This document shows positions 1 to 7,874 of a DNA stretch of 64,000 nt, one piece after another. Positions within the stretch are counted from its first letter, which is position 1, and each line of letters opens with the position of its first letter. The notes beneath the pieces were generated by a model, which was not told where the DNA came from, did not search any database, and saw only the letters and a program-made list of their open reading frames with translations. The DNA is from WHSW01 sp963767475. GTDB lineage: Bacteria > Actinomycetota > Thermoleophilia > Solirubrobacterales > 70-9. The position numbers and the translations under genes were made by a program. Location of the stretch: the NCBI GenBank assembly GCA_963767475.1, contig CAVYEI010000003.1:248001-312000 (forward strand), in the 5' to 3' direction.

Positions 1-145
1 TCACGACCTTGAAGTTGACGTCGGCCTCGAGCAGGGCGAGGCGGATCTCGCGCATCGCCTTGTCGACGTCGGCCTCGGTCAGCTTGCCGCGGTTGCGGAC
101 GTCGGAGAGCGTCTCCTGGAGTCGGTCTGAGAGCTGGTCGAACAT
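1..145 (-). CDS. ffh: Signal recognition particle protein Ffh (N-terminal fragment)
   Basis: Only the first 48 or so codons lie in the window; the gene runs off the left edge. The product begins MFDQLSDRLQETLSDVRN and continues with EADVDKAMREIRLALLEADV, the typical helical N domain of Ffh. Ffh is the SRP54-type GTPase that binds signal peptides and 4.5S RNA and docks with FtsY at the membrane. The GTPase and M domains are outside the window. It lies 21 bp downstream of ftsY on the same strand, so the two SRP-pathway GTPases are probably co-transcribed with smc. The ATG start fits the family length at the N terminus. Confidence 0.93.
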   Translation of the reverse strand, partial: MFDQLSDRLQETLSDVRNRGKLTEADVDKAMREIRLALLEADVNFKVV

Positions 146-166
146 GGCCGTCCAGCTTACGGGCTG

Positions 167-1144
167 CTACTCGTCCAGCAGCGCGTGGGCGAACGCTTCG
201 GCGTCGAACGGGCGCAGGTCCTCGAGCTGCTCGCCCACCCCGATCATCTTCACCGGGATCCCGAGCTCGCCGGCGATCGCGAGCGCGATGCCGCCCTTGG
301 CGGTGCCGTCGAGCTTCGTCAGCACGACCCCGGTGACGTCGACCGCGCGGGCGAACTCGCGCGCCTGGCGCAACCCGTTCTGCCCGGTGGTCGAGTCGAT
401 CACGATCAGCGTCTCGTGCGGGGCGCCGTCGAGCCGCTTGGCGGCGACCCGGCCGACCTTCGCCAGCTCCTCCATCAGGTTGTCGTGGGTGTGCAGGCGC
501 CCGGCGGTGTCGACGATCACCACGTCGGCGCCGCGAGCCTCGGCCGCGGCCAGCGCGTCGAAGACGACCGCGCCCGGATCGCCGCCCTCGTTGCCGCGCA
601 CGATCTCGGTCCCGGCGCGCTCGGCCCAGGTCTCGAGCTGCTCGATCGCAGCGGCCCGGTAGGTGTCCGCCGCGGCGACGATCACCTGCAGGTCGAACTG
701 CTCCTTGAGCACCGCCGCGAGCTTGCCGATCGTCGTCGTCTTGCCGGTGCCGTTGACGCCGACGACCATGATCACGGTCGGCTTCGCGCTCAGGTCCAGC
801 GTCGGCGGCTCCGGCGCCGCGAGCTCGGCGAGCAGCTCGACCAGGCGGGCCTGGGTCGCCTCCGGGCCGCTGACCTCGCCGGCCTCGACCTCGCCCTCGA
901 GCCGGCCGACGACCTCGGCGGTCGCCTTGGCGCCGACGTCGGCGAGGATCAGCGCCTCCTCGAGCCGCTCCCAGGTCTGCTCGTCGATGCGGTCGAAGAG
1001 GCTCGCCGAGAGCTCCGCCCGCAGCGCCTGACGGCTCTTCGAGAGGCGCTCGCGCAGGCGCGCGAAGCGGCCCTGGCGCTCGGGCTCCGGCTCTGCCTCC
1101 GGCGGCGGCCCGGCGGCACTCGGAATCAGCTCCTCCCACTCCAT
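167..1144 (-). CDS. ftsY: Signal recognition particle receptor FtsY
   Basis: The 325-residue product is the SRP receptor GTPase that receives ribosome-Ffh complexes at the membrane. A short acidic/proline-rich N-terminal tail (about residues 1-25) precedes the helical N domain. The G domain shows GVNGTGKTTTIGKLA (G1), ADTYRAAAIEQL, VDTAGRLHT (G3) and VLTKLDGTAKGG (G4), ending with the GVGEQLEDLRPFD motif typical of the family. The acidic A domain is short, as in many actinobacteria. It follows smc after 17 bp and precedes ffh, so the three probably form one transcription unit. Confidence 0.97.
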   Translation of the reverse strand: MEWEELIPSAAGPPPEAEPEPERQGRFARLRERLSKSRQALRAELSASLFDRIDEQTWERLEEALILADVGAKATAEVVGRLEGEVEAGEVSGPEATQARLVELLAELAAPEPPTLDLSAKPTVIMVVGVNGTGKTTTIGKLAAVLKEQFDLQVIVAAADTYRAAAIEQLETWAERAGTEIVRGNEGGDPGAVVFDALAAAEARGADVVIVDTAGRLHTHDNLMEELAKVGRVAAKRLDGAPHETLIVIDSTTGQNGLRQAREFARAVDVTGVVLTKLDGTAKGGIALAIAGELGIPVKMIGVGEQLEDLRPFDAEAFAHALLDE

Positions 1145-1161
1145 CGAGGAGCGGAGGTTAT

Positions 1162-3573
1162 TCAGGCGGCTTCGGCCGCTTCGCCCGCCCCGAGCGCCGG
1201 CTGCTCGGACTCGAACTTGCGCGAGACCACCTTGGTCACACCGCCCTGGCCCATCGAGACCCCGTAGAGGACGTGGGCGGCGTCCATGGTCCGCTTCTGG
1301 TGGGTGACGATGATGAACTGGGCGCGGTCGGAGAACCGCTTGACCAGCTGCAGGAAGCGGTCGATGTTGGCGTCGTCCAGCGCCGCCTCGACCTCGTCGA
1401 GGATGTAAAAGGGCGACGGGCGAGCGAGGAAGACGGCGAAGACGAAGGCGAGCGCGACCAGCGCCTTCTCGCCGCCGGAGAGCAGCGAGAGACGGCGGGT
1501 CGCCTTGCCGGCCGGCGTCACCTCGATCTCGACGCCCTGGGTCGAGAACTCGTCGCCCTTGTCCTCTTCGGCTTCCGCCTCGGCCTCGGCGCGCTCGTCG
1601 GCGGCCTCGGACCCCGCCGCTGACTCGGGCGCGGCGCCGCCGAGCACCGGCTTCGGGCCGCGGCTGTCGTCGACGAGACGCAGGCGCCCGCGGCCGCCCG
1701 GGAACAGGTGCTCGACCAGCTCCTCGAAGTTGCGCTGGGTGGCGTCGAAGGTCTCCTCGAAGGCGTCGTGGATCTTGCGGTCGGTCTCGCGGATCAGACC
1801 CTGGAGCTCCGAGAGCGCCGTCTCCAGGTCGGTGCGCTGGGTCTCGAGGCTCTCGACGTGGGCGCGCGCCTGCTCGTACTCGCGCTCGGCGAGCGGGTTG
1901 ACCGGGCCGAGCTGCTCGCGCCGGCGTCCGAGGCGCTCCAGCTTCGCCTCGATCTCGAGCCGCTCCTCGGCGCCGAGCGAGTCCGGCGAGGCGCTCAGCT
2001 CGCGGCCGAGCGTCGCCCCGATCCGCTCCAGCTCCGCCGCAGCCTCGGCGCGGCGATCGCCGAGGTGGGCGACCCGCACCTCGGCCTCGGTGACCGCGTC
2101 GGCCGCGGCGCGCAGCTGCGACTGCAGCTCGGCCTCCTCGCGCGAGCAGGCCCGCAGGCGCTCGGTGACCGCGTCGGAGCCGGTCTCGCCGAGCATCCTC
2201 TGCTCGAGCGCGGCGGCGCGCTCGCCCGCCGCGTCGCGGACATCGGCGGCGGATTCGCAGAGCTCGCCCAGCGCCGCGACCAGCGCCGTCTCGCGCTCCA
2301 GCCGCAGCGCGAGCGAGTCCTGGGCGCGGCTACCAAGCATGTCCTCGACCCGGCGCGCCATCTGCGCCGCGCGGTCGGCGGCCTCGCGCACAGCCCCGAG
2401 CGCCGAGGCCCGCTCGCCGTCGGTGGTTGCGGCGCGGGCGCCGTCGAGGCCCTCGATCGCGGCTCGCAGCGACTCGCCGATCCGCTCGACCCCCGCGCTC
2501 ACCGGATCGTCACCGGCCGCGGCCCCGGTCGCCTGGGCAAGCTCCTCGGCGAGCGCCCCGAGCGCGGCGCGACGGCGTTCGAGCCCTCGCAGCAGTTCAG
2601 AGCGACGCGAGGCCAGCGCCTCGGCGCGGACGCTGATCCGCTCGTGCGCGGCGCGGACCGCGGTCAGCCGGCCCCAGGCTTCGGTGCGCTCGCTCTCGCG
2701 GGCGGCGAGCTGCTCCTCGATCGCCGAGCGCCGGCCGGCGACCTCGGCGAGCTTCGCGTCGAGCTCGGCGCGGGCGTCACGGGCGGCGCCCGCCGTCTTC
2801 TCCGCCGCGGCGAGCTCGTCGTCGTGGCCGTGCAGCTCGGATGCCAGCAGCCGCGCTCGCAGCTCCGCGGCCTCGCGTTCGAGCCGGGCGTGGATATCGG
2901 CGGCCTCGGCCTGGCGCTTCAGCGGGCGCAGCGACTTGCGCGCCTCGCGCTCGACGTCGAGCGCGCGGTCGAGGTTGTCCTGGGTGCGCTCGAGCTTCAG
3001 CTGGGCGCGGCGGCGGCGCTTTCGGTGCTTGCCGAGCCCGGCGGCCTCCTCGACCAGCAGCCGGCGCTCGCGCGGCGCCGAGAGCACGATCTCCTCGACC
3101 CGGCCCTGGCTGATCACCGAGTGCATCTCGCGGCCGAGGTTGGCGTCGGAGAGGACCTCGATCACGTCGGCGAGCCGCGCCCGGGCGCCGTTCAGCCGAT
3201 AGCTGCCCTCTCCCCCGCGCTCCAGCCTGCGCTGAATCGAGACGGAAGAAAAGCCGGCCACGTCCTCGGCTTCGCCTCCGGGCGTGCCGGGTTTGCCAAA
3301 GGTCGCGTCCCCATCGGCCTCGAGGACGACCTCGACCTCTGCGTAGCGGCTCGGCCCGACGCCCTCGCCGCCGGCGTAGACCATGTCCTGCATCGACTGG
3401 CCGCGGACGCTGAGCGGGCTCTGCTCGCCGAGCGCCCAGAGCACGGCGTCGGTGACGTTCGACTTACCGCAGCCATTGGGCCCGACGATCACGCTGACGC
3501 CAGGGGAAAACACGAGCTTGGTGCGCTCGGGGAAGGACTTGAAGCCCTTGATCGTGATCGAGCTCAGATGCAT
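1162..3573 (-). CDS. smc: Chromosome segregation ATPase SMC, short form without recognisable hinge
   Basis: This is the ATPase of the SMC-ScpAB condensin, which organises and segregates the chromosome. Walker A GPNGCGKSN is at residues 31-39, the signature LSLLSGGEKALVALAF and Walker B FYILDEVEAALDD are in the last 150 residues, and coiled coil lies between. At 803 residues it is about two thirds of the usual 1,150-1,200. The middle (about 330-450) is Ala/Arg/Glu-rich coil with no hinge-like glycine-rich globular segment and no Rad50-type CxxC hook. A repeat-encoded peptide GKPGTPGGEAEDVAG sits at residues 93-107 in the N-terminal head, and an acidic AEAEAEAEE stretch interrupts the C-terminal head. 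The rnc-smc-ftsY-ffh order argues that it is the main SMC. scpA and scpB are at 53-54 kb. Confidence 0.9.
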   Translation of the reverse strand: MHLSSITIKGFKSFPERTKLVFSPGVSVIVGPNGCGKSNVTDAVLWALGEQSPLSVRGQSMQDMVYAGGEGVGPSRYAEVEVVLEADGDATFGKPGTPGGEAEDVAGFSSVSIQRRLERGGEGSYRLNGARARLADVIEVLSDANLGREMHSVISQGRVEEIVLSAPRERRLLVEEAAGLGKHRKRRRRAQLKLERTQDNLDRALDVEREARKSLRPLKRQAEAADIHARLEREAAELRARLLASELHGHDDELAAAEKTAGAARDARAELDAKLAEVAGRRSAIEEQLAARESERTEAWGRLTAVRAAHERISVRAEALASRRSELLRGLERRRAALGALAEELAQATGAAAGDDPVSAGVERIGESLRAAIEGLDGARAATTDGERASALGAVREAADRAAQMARRVEDMLGSRAQDSLALRLERETALVAALGELCESAADVRDAAGERAAALEQRMLGETGSDAVTERLRACSREEAELQSQLRAAADAVTEAEVRVAHLGDRRAEAAAELERIGATLGRELSASPDSLGAEERLEIEAKLERLGRRREQLGPVNPLAEREYEQARAHVESLETQRTDLETALSELQGLIRETDRKIHDAFEETFDATQRNFEELVEHLFPGGRGRLRLVDDSRGPKPVLGGAAPESAAGSEAADERAEAEAEAEEDKGDEFSTQGVEIEVTPAGKATRRLSLLSGGEKALVALAFVFAVFLARPSPFYILDEVEAALDDANIDRFLQLVKRFSDRAQFIIVTHQKRTMDAAHVLYGVSMGQGGVTKVVSRKFESEQPALGAGEAAEAA
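3249..3294 (-). repeat. Family A hairpin repeat, copy 1 (in frame in smc)
   Basis: An imperfect palindrome on the plus strand runs from AAAAGCCGGCCACG to CGTGCCGGGTTT around a core containing CTCGGCTTCGCC. In the gene-sense (minus) direction it is a stem-loop followed by four T. It is read in frame as GKPGTPGGEAEDVAG in SMC. Three other copies occur at 24.2, 40.3 and 63.2 kb. Confidence 0.85.
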
Positions 3574-3641
3574 GAACTAGTGGGGTTTTCGAGGCGCGCT
3601 CCGGGAAGCCTCGCGGGCGGACCGGACGACAAAGGCGTTCG

Positions 3642-4376
3642 TCAGGCGTCGACCTCCAACGCCTGCTCGGCGGCCGCCTGCTCAGCCGCTTTCTTCGATC
3701 GCCCCGAACCTCGTCCGACGACCTCGCCGTTGACGCTGGCGGAGACCTCGAAGACCCGGTCGTGGGGTGGTCCCGACTCGCCGGTGACCTCATACCTTAC
3801 GCGGGCCCCGGCACGGGCGAGGCGCTCCTGGAGCGCCGACTTGAAGTCCAGCAGCCGCTCTGAGGCGATCTCGATCTCGTTCGCGAACGCGGCCACCGTC
3901 GCCCGGCTGGTGACCTCGAAGCCGTGATGCAGGTAGCAGGCGCCGATCACCGCCTCGCAGACCGAAGCCAGCGCCCGCTCGGAGGCCAGCAGTGCAGCGA
4001 CCTCGATCCCGCCCTCGACCTTCTCCGGCGCCGCCCCGCGCAGCAGCTCCGGGACATCGAGCTCGATCGCAACCTCGGCGCAGGCGCGGCCGCTCACCGC
4101 CTGGCCGTGCATCTTCGTCAGCCGGCCGATGTCGGCGCGCGGATAGCGGCTGAACAGATGCTCGGCGACGGCCAGCCCGAGCACGCTGTCGCCGAGGAAG
4201 GCAAGGCGGCCGTAGGAGTCGGCGCGGTGCTCGACCCAGGACGAGTGGGTCAGCGCCTGGCGTCGCAGGGTCAGCGGCAGCGCGTCGAGCAGCTCGCGCA
4301 GCGACTGCGGCGCGCCGGGCGCGGCCGCGCGGCGGCTGCGGCCCCCTCGACCGAGCCTGCGGATCCCGCGCGCCAT
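3642..4376 (-). CDS. rnc: Ribonuclease III with substituted metal-ligand residues
   Basis: The 244-residue product has an RNase III domain (about 25-155) and a C-terminal double-stranded RNA-binding domain ending GRGSGRSKKAAEQAAAEQAL. RNase III cleaves rRNA precursors and other duplex RNA. The signature helix reads YGRLAFLGDSVLG where the family normally has ERLEFLGDAVLG. By alignment to E. coli RNase III, D45 (here D63) and E117 (here E141) are kept, but E38 is G56, E41 is A59 and D114 is S138. The essential pair is therefore present and two other acids of the metal site are not. It lies 3 bp downstream of acpP and upstream of smc, the standard order. Activity may be altered; this is inference. 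Confidence 0.9.
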   Translation of the reverse strand: MARGIRRLGRGGRSRRAAAPGAPQSLRELLDALPLTLRRQALTHSSWVEHRADSYGRLAFLGDSVLGLAVAEHLFSRYPRADIGRLTKMHGQAVSGRACAEVAIELDVPELLRGAAPEKVEGGIEVAALLASERALASVCEAVIGACYLHHGFEVTSRATVAAFANEIEIASERLLDFKSALQERLARAGARVRYEVTGESGPPHDRVFEVSASVNGEVVGRGSGRSKKAAEQAAAEQALEVDA

Positions 4377-4379
4377 GCG

Positions 4380-4631
4380 CTAGGCCGGCAGGCGCTCGAA
4401 GACGAAGTCGACCGCGTCGCCGACGGTGGTGATCTTCGCGGTCTCCTCACGCGAGACCGAGACCCCGTACGAGTCCTCGAGCTCCATCACCAGCTCGTAG
4501 AGGTCGAGCGAGTCGGCGTCGAGGTCTTCCTTGAAGCGGGTTTCGTCGGTGATCACGGTGGCGTCGAGCTCGAACTCGGTCGCCAGGTGCTCGCGCACCT
4601 TGTCCATCACCTGGTCACGGTTCAGCGTCAT
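4380..4631 (-). CDS. acpP: Acyl carrier protein
   Basis: This 83-residue acidic protein carries growing acyl chains on a phosphopantetheine attached to the serine of the DADSLDLYELVMELE motif. Length, charge and helix pattern match type II fatty-acid-synthase ACPs. Its ATG overlaps the TGA of plsX by four bases, indicating translational coupling. PlsX consumes acyl-ACP, so the pairing is functional as well as positional. rnc follows 3 bp downstream. Confidence 0.97.
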   Translation of the reverse strand: MTLNRDQVMDKVREHLATEFELDATVITDETRFKEDLDADSLDLYELVMELEDSYGVSVSREETAKITTVGDAVDFVFERLPA

Positions 4632-5656
4632 TGCGCCTCCTTCCTATCACGCATCGCGGCCCGTGTCGTCCCGGACCGTTCCAGCAGTTCGCCGGTTCGC
4701 TCGAGCGCCCCGACCTCGACCGTCCGCGCCGCGAGGCGAATCGCGTTCGCGATCCCGTCCGGTCCCGAGCTCCCGTGGCCGACGACCGCGACCCCGCGGA
4801 GTCCGAGCAGGATCGCGCCGCCGGTGGTATCGGGGTCCATCTGGCGGCGCAGGCCGCCGAGCGCCGGCTTCATCAACAGCCCGCCGACGGCTGCGAGCGG
4901 GTTCGAGCGGGCCGCCGCGCCGACCGCGTCGGCGACCGCCCTCGCGGTGCCCTCGATCGTCTTCAGGGCGACGTTGCCGGTGAAGCCGTCGGTGACGATC
5001 ACGTCGGCGGCGTCGCCGAGCAGGTCGCGGCCCTCGACGTTGCCGCGGAAGTCGATCTCCGCCGCGGAATCGAGCTCGGCGTGGGCATCGACCACGTCCT
5101 GGGTCCCCTTCTTCGCCTCCTCGCCGACCGAGAGCAGGGCGACGCGCGGCGACTCGACCCCGAGCACGGCGCGGCTGAAGGCGGCGCCGAGGTAGGCGAA
5201 CTGGACCAGGTCGCTGGCTCGCACCTCGGCGTTGGCGCCGACGTCGAGCAGCAGGCTGGGAGGCGCGTCGCGTCCGGGGACCACGAGCTGGACCGCGAGC
5301 GCCGGGCGGCGAACCCCGTGCATCCGCCGTAGCGCGAACAGCGCCGCCGTCATCGTCGCTCCCGTCGGCCCCGGGCTGGCGAGCGCCTGCGAACGGCCCG
5401 CGGCGACATCCGCGGCGGCGAGCACGATCGAGGCCTCGGGGGTCTCGCGCACCGCTCCCACCGGGTCCTCGTCGTTGGAGATCTCGGCGGCCGCCTCGAC
5501 CAGCTCGATCCGTTCGGCGCCCTGCAGCTCCGCGAGCTCTGCCGGCTCGCCGAAGACGCGCACCGAGATCCCGTCGGCCGCAGCCGCGCGGGCGCCGGCC
5601 ACAACCGCCGCGGGCCCCCGCTCGGCCCCGCGGCCGTCGAGGGCGACCGTTGTCAT
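4628..5656 (-). CDS. plsX: Phosphate acyltransferase PlsX
   Basis: The 342-residue product transfers acyl groups from acyl-ACP to phosphate, giving acyl-phosphate for phospholipid synthesis at the inner membrane face. It begins TTVALDGRGAERGPAAVVAGA and contains the conserved EASIVLAAADVAAGRSQALASPGPTGA region (shown in part), DFRGNVEGRDLL and VTDGFTGNVALKTIEGTA, all typical of PlsX. The usual N-terminal DAMGGD motif is diverged to LDGRGAE. rpmF lies 4 bp upstream, an arrangement common in bacteria. Confidence 0.93.
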   Translation of the reverse strand: MTTVALDGRGAERGPAAVVAGARAAAADGISVRVFGEPAELAELQGAERIELVEAAAEISNDEDPVGAVRETPEASIVLAAADVAAGRSQALASPGPTGATMTAALFALRRMHGVRRPALAVQLVVPGRDAPPSLLLDVGANAEVRASDLVQFAYLGAAFSRAVLGVESPRVALLSVGEEAKKGTQDVVDAHAELDSAAEIDFRGNVEGRDLLGDAADVIVTDGFTGNVALKTIEGTARAVADAVGAAARSNPLAAVGGLLMKPALGGLRRQMDPDTTGGAILLGLRGVAVVGHGSSGPDGIANAIRLAARTVEVGALERTGELLERSGTTRAAMRDRKEAQ

Positions 5657-5660
5657 GCGG

Positions 5661-5870
5661 CTAGTCCGAACCGCCCGGCGAGTCGGCTTCGCCGATCTCG
5701 TGCGCGATCACCTCGCGCCCCGCGTAGGTGCCGCAAACGGGGCAGACGCGATGGGGCAGGCGCGGGCTGTGGCAGCGCGGGCACTCGTTCAGGCGCGGCT
5801 TGGCCGCGGTGTGGTTCGCTCGGCGCTTGTCTCGCCGCTGCGACGAGGTTCGTTTCTTCGGGACGGCCAT
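5661..5870 (-). CDS. rpmF: 50S ribosomal protein L32
   Basis: The 69-residue basic protein starts MAVPKKRTSSQRRDKRRA, the standard L32 N terminus. It has a zinc ribbon made of CPRCHSP and CPVCGTY, so it is the zinc-binding form. It sits between yceD and plsX, the common bacterial arrangement yceD-rpmF-plsX. Confidence 0.97.
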   Translation of the reverse strand: MAVPKKRTSSQRRDKRRANHTAAKPRLNECPRCHSPRLPHRVCPVCGTYAGREVIAHEIGEADSPGGSD

Positions 5871-5888
5871 CGGGACGCGGAATGGTAG

Positions 5889-6401
5889 CTATTGCAACTC
5901 GCGCAGCTTCGCCCACCTGGGATCGGGCTCGGATGGATGATCGTGCGAGCCGGCGGCCACGTCGTTGAGCGACTGGCCGCAGACCGCGCAGAGCCCGGCG
6001 CAGTCGGGACGGCAGAGCAGCCGTTGCGGCATCGCCAGCACCAGCGCGTCGTGCGCCCAGGCGCCGATGTCGAGCTCACCCTCGGTCACGTAGGGGCTGC
6101 GCAGCTCCTCGTCGTCGGTGCCCGGCTGGTCGATCTCGCGAGCCTCGACCGCCACCGGGACGCTGGCGGTGGCAAGGCAGCGCATGCACGGGCCGGTGAG
6201 CTCTCCCTCGAAGCTCAGCCGCAGCGCGTAGCCGGCGGCGGTGCGAGAGACCTCGAGCCGGCCGCCGACCAGCGGCGGCGAGATCTCGTAGCTGTGGCCG
6301 CCGAGCGTCACCGCTCCGGGCTCGACCTCGAGCTCGAGTCGCTTGCCATCGCCCGGGCTGGGAGCGATTCGCGCGAGTTCAATCGTGTTATAAGCCGCCA
6401 C
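5889..6401 (-). CDS. YceD/DUF177 family protein
   Basis: The 170-residue product matches the YceD (DUF177) family, implicated in 23S rRNA accumulation and nearly always encoded next to rpmF. A conserved CMRCLA motif occurs mid-protein, and a C-terminal CRPDCAGLCAVCGQSLN cluster could bind zinc. It lies 18 bp upstream of rpmF. The gene upstream on the plus strand is divergent, with 32 bp between the starts. It is probably the first gene of the yceD-rpmF-plsX-acpP-rnc-smc-ftsY-ffh unit. Confidence 0.88.
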   Translation of the reverse strand: MAAYNTIELARIAPSPGDGKRLELEVEPGAVTLGGHSYEISPPLVGGRLEVSRTAAGYALRLSFEGELTGPCMRCLATASVPVAVEAREIDQPGTDDEELRSPYVTEGELDIGAWAHDALVLAMPQRLLCRPDCAGLCAVCGQSLNDVAAGSHDHPSEPDPRWAKLRELQ

Positions 6402-6433
6402 TTGACTTCCCCCAACCGAGATTAGCGACGCAG

Positions 6434-7003
6434 GTGACCCCAGCCGACGAGCCCCGCGGGCAGTTCCACTTCACCCCGGAGACCTACGCGGAGATGATCC
6501 GCGCCGACGTCCCCCTCTATGACGAGCTCCAGCGTCGGACGATCGAGGCGATCCCGTTCGAGCCCGGCCGCATCCTCGAGCTCGGCTTCGGCACCGCGGA
6601 GACCACCCAGCGGCTGCTGGATCGCTTCCCGCAGACCCGGATCACCGGGCTCGACTCGAGCTCGGAGATGGTGTTCAAGGCTCGCCAGCTCGGCTGGGAG
6701 GAGATGCGCCTCGGCCGCATGGAGGATCCGCTTCCCGATGGCCCCTGGGACCTGGTCATCGGCGTGCTCTCGATCCACCATCTCGACGCCGACGGCAAGC
6801 GCGACCTGTTTCGCCGTGTGCGCGAGGAGTCGAGATCGCTGGTGATCGGCGACGTGGTCGAGGTCCCGCCCGAGCGCCGGGTCGCCTCGCTCACCGAGGG
6901 CTTCGACTTCCCCTCCCCAGCCGCCGAGCAGGCCGAGTGGTGCGGCGGCGAGGTGCTCTGGGAGGCTGACGACCTGGCCGTGATCCGCGCGGTCTATCAG
7001 TGA
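6434..7003 (+). CDS. Class I SAM-dependent methyltransferase
   Basis: The 189-residue protein has a Rossmann-fold SAM site: RILELGFGTAETTQRLL (motif I), ITGLDSSSEM (motif II), and DLVIGVLSIHHLD (motif IV region). It resembles small trans-aconitate or ubiquinone-type methyltransferases, and the substrate cannot be told from sequence. Translation starts at GTG 6434. The final CAG codon and TGA stop are the first bases of a family B repeat, the same arrangement as at aroH (51994), so the C terminus may have been set by the repeat. It starts the plus-strand accessory block. Confidence 0.85.
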   Translation: MTPADEPRGQFHFTPETYAEMIRADVPLYDELQRRTIEAIPFEPGRILELGFGTAETTQRLLDRFPQTRITGLDSSSEMVFKARQLGWEEMRLGRMEDPLPDGPWDLVIGVLSIHHLDADGKRDLFRRVREESRSLVIGDVVEVPPERRVASLTEGFDFPSPAAEQAEWCGGEVLWEADDLAVIRAVYQ

Positions 7004-7050
7004 GGCGGAGCGAAGCGAAGCCGAGCCGCGCCGCCGTTGAGGCGCCTTAC
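6998..7050 (+). repeat. Family B hairpin repeat, copy 1 (intergenic)
   Basis: Positions 6998-7047 are identical over 50 nt to the reverse complement of 51950-51999. The repeat contains GCGAAGCGAAGCCGAGCC, then a hairpin GCGCC - GCCGTTGA - GGCGC (7028-7045). It begins with the CAG TGA that ends the methyltransferase gene and fills most of the gap before the crotonase gene. Confidence 0.85.
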
Positions 7051-7064
7051 ATGACAGGAGCCCG

Positions 7065-7871
7065 ATGAGCAAGGTTCTGTACGAGAAACGTGACCGGATC
7101 GCCTACGTGACCATCAACCGGCCCGAGGCCCGCAACGCGATCGACCCCGACGTCCACCGGCTGATGATCGAGACCTGGGCCGACTTCCGCGACGACGACT
7201 CGGTCGATGTCGCGATCCTCACCGGCGCCGGCGACGCCTTCAGCTCCGGCGCCGACCTGAAGACGTACATCCCGCCGATCATCGAGAACTCGAGCCCGCA
7301 CGAAATCCGCGAGATCGTCGAGGTCGGGCTCAACGGCTTCACCCGCGGCATGCACCGGATCCCGAAGCCGATCGTCGCCGCGGTCAACGGCTGGGCGCTC
7401 GCCGGCGGGCTCGAGACGGCGCTCGCGTGCGACATCCGGATCGCCTCCGATCGGGCGATGTTCGGCTCCTTCGAGGCCCGCCGGGGCTATCACCACGGCG
7501 ATGGCGGCCTCGTGCGCCTGGTCAACTCCTGCGGGGTCGGCGTCGCCTCCCACATGCTGCTCACCGCCGAGCCGATCGACGCGCGACAGGCGCTCGAATG
7601 GGGTCTGGTGACGAAGGTGGTCGAGCACGACCGGCTGCTCGAGGAAGCCGAGACGGTCGCCCGCCAGATCCTCCGCAACTCGCAGCGCGCCGTGCGCTCG
7701 GCGAAGCAGACGATCCTCGACGTGATCGGCCAGCCGCTCGACTTCCAGCTGCGGACCGAGGCCTGGAACGCCTACACCTGCGCCGATCCGAAGGAGACGA
7801 TGGCGCTGCTCGAGCGCTTCTACGAGAAGACCGACGCCGGCCGCGCCGGCGAGCACGAGACGGAGCTCTGA
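7065..7871 (+). CDS. Enoyl-CoA hydratase/isomerase (crotonase) family protein
   Basis: The 268-residue protein has the crotonase fold, with the oxyanion-hole segments DAFSSGADLKTYI and NGWALAGGLETALACDIR. The first catalytic glutamate (E144 of rat enoyl-CoA hydratase) aligns with FEARRGYH. The second (E164) aligns with a histidine in VASHMLLTAEPI. Loss of that Glu suggests a reaction other than plain hydration, though still on an acyl-CoA. It is 3 bp upstream of an SDR gene, consistent with a fatty-acid or xenobiotic acyl-CoA degradation pair. Confidence 0.88.
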   Translation: MSKVLYEKRDRIAYVTINRPEARNAIDPDVHRLMIETWADFRDDDSVDVAILTGAGDAFSSGADLKTYIPPIIENSSPHEIREIVEVGLNGFTRGMHRIPKPIVAAVNGWALAGGLETALACDIRIASDRAMFGSFEARRGYHHGDGGLVRLVNSCGVGVASHMLLTAEPIDARQALEWGLVTKVVEHDRLLEEAETVARQILRNSQRAVRSAKQTILDVIGQPLDFQLRTEAWNAYTCADPKETMALLERFYEKTDAGRAGEHETEL

Positions 7872-7874
7872 CCG

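Noticed and set aside
1170..1215. Family A/B-like GGCTTCGGCCGCTTCGCC at the 3' end of smc
   Set aside because: It encodes a plain Ala/Glu-rich C terminus and does not share the conserved core or the hairpin arms.
3574..3641. Another repeat copy between rnc and smc (CGAGGC ... GCCTCG hairpin)
   Set aside because: It lacks the cores of family A and family B; it is a chance 6-bp stem or a local hairpin.
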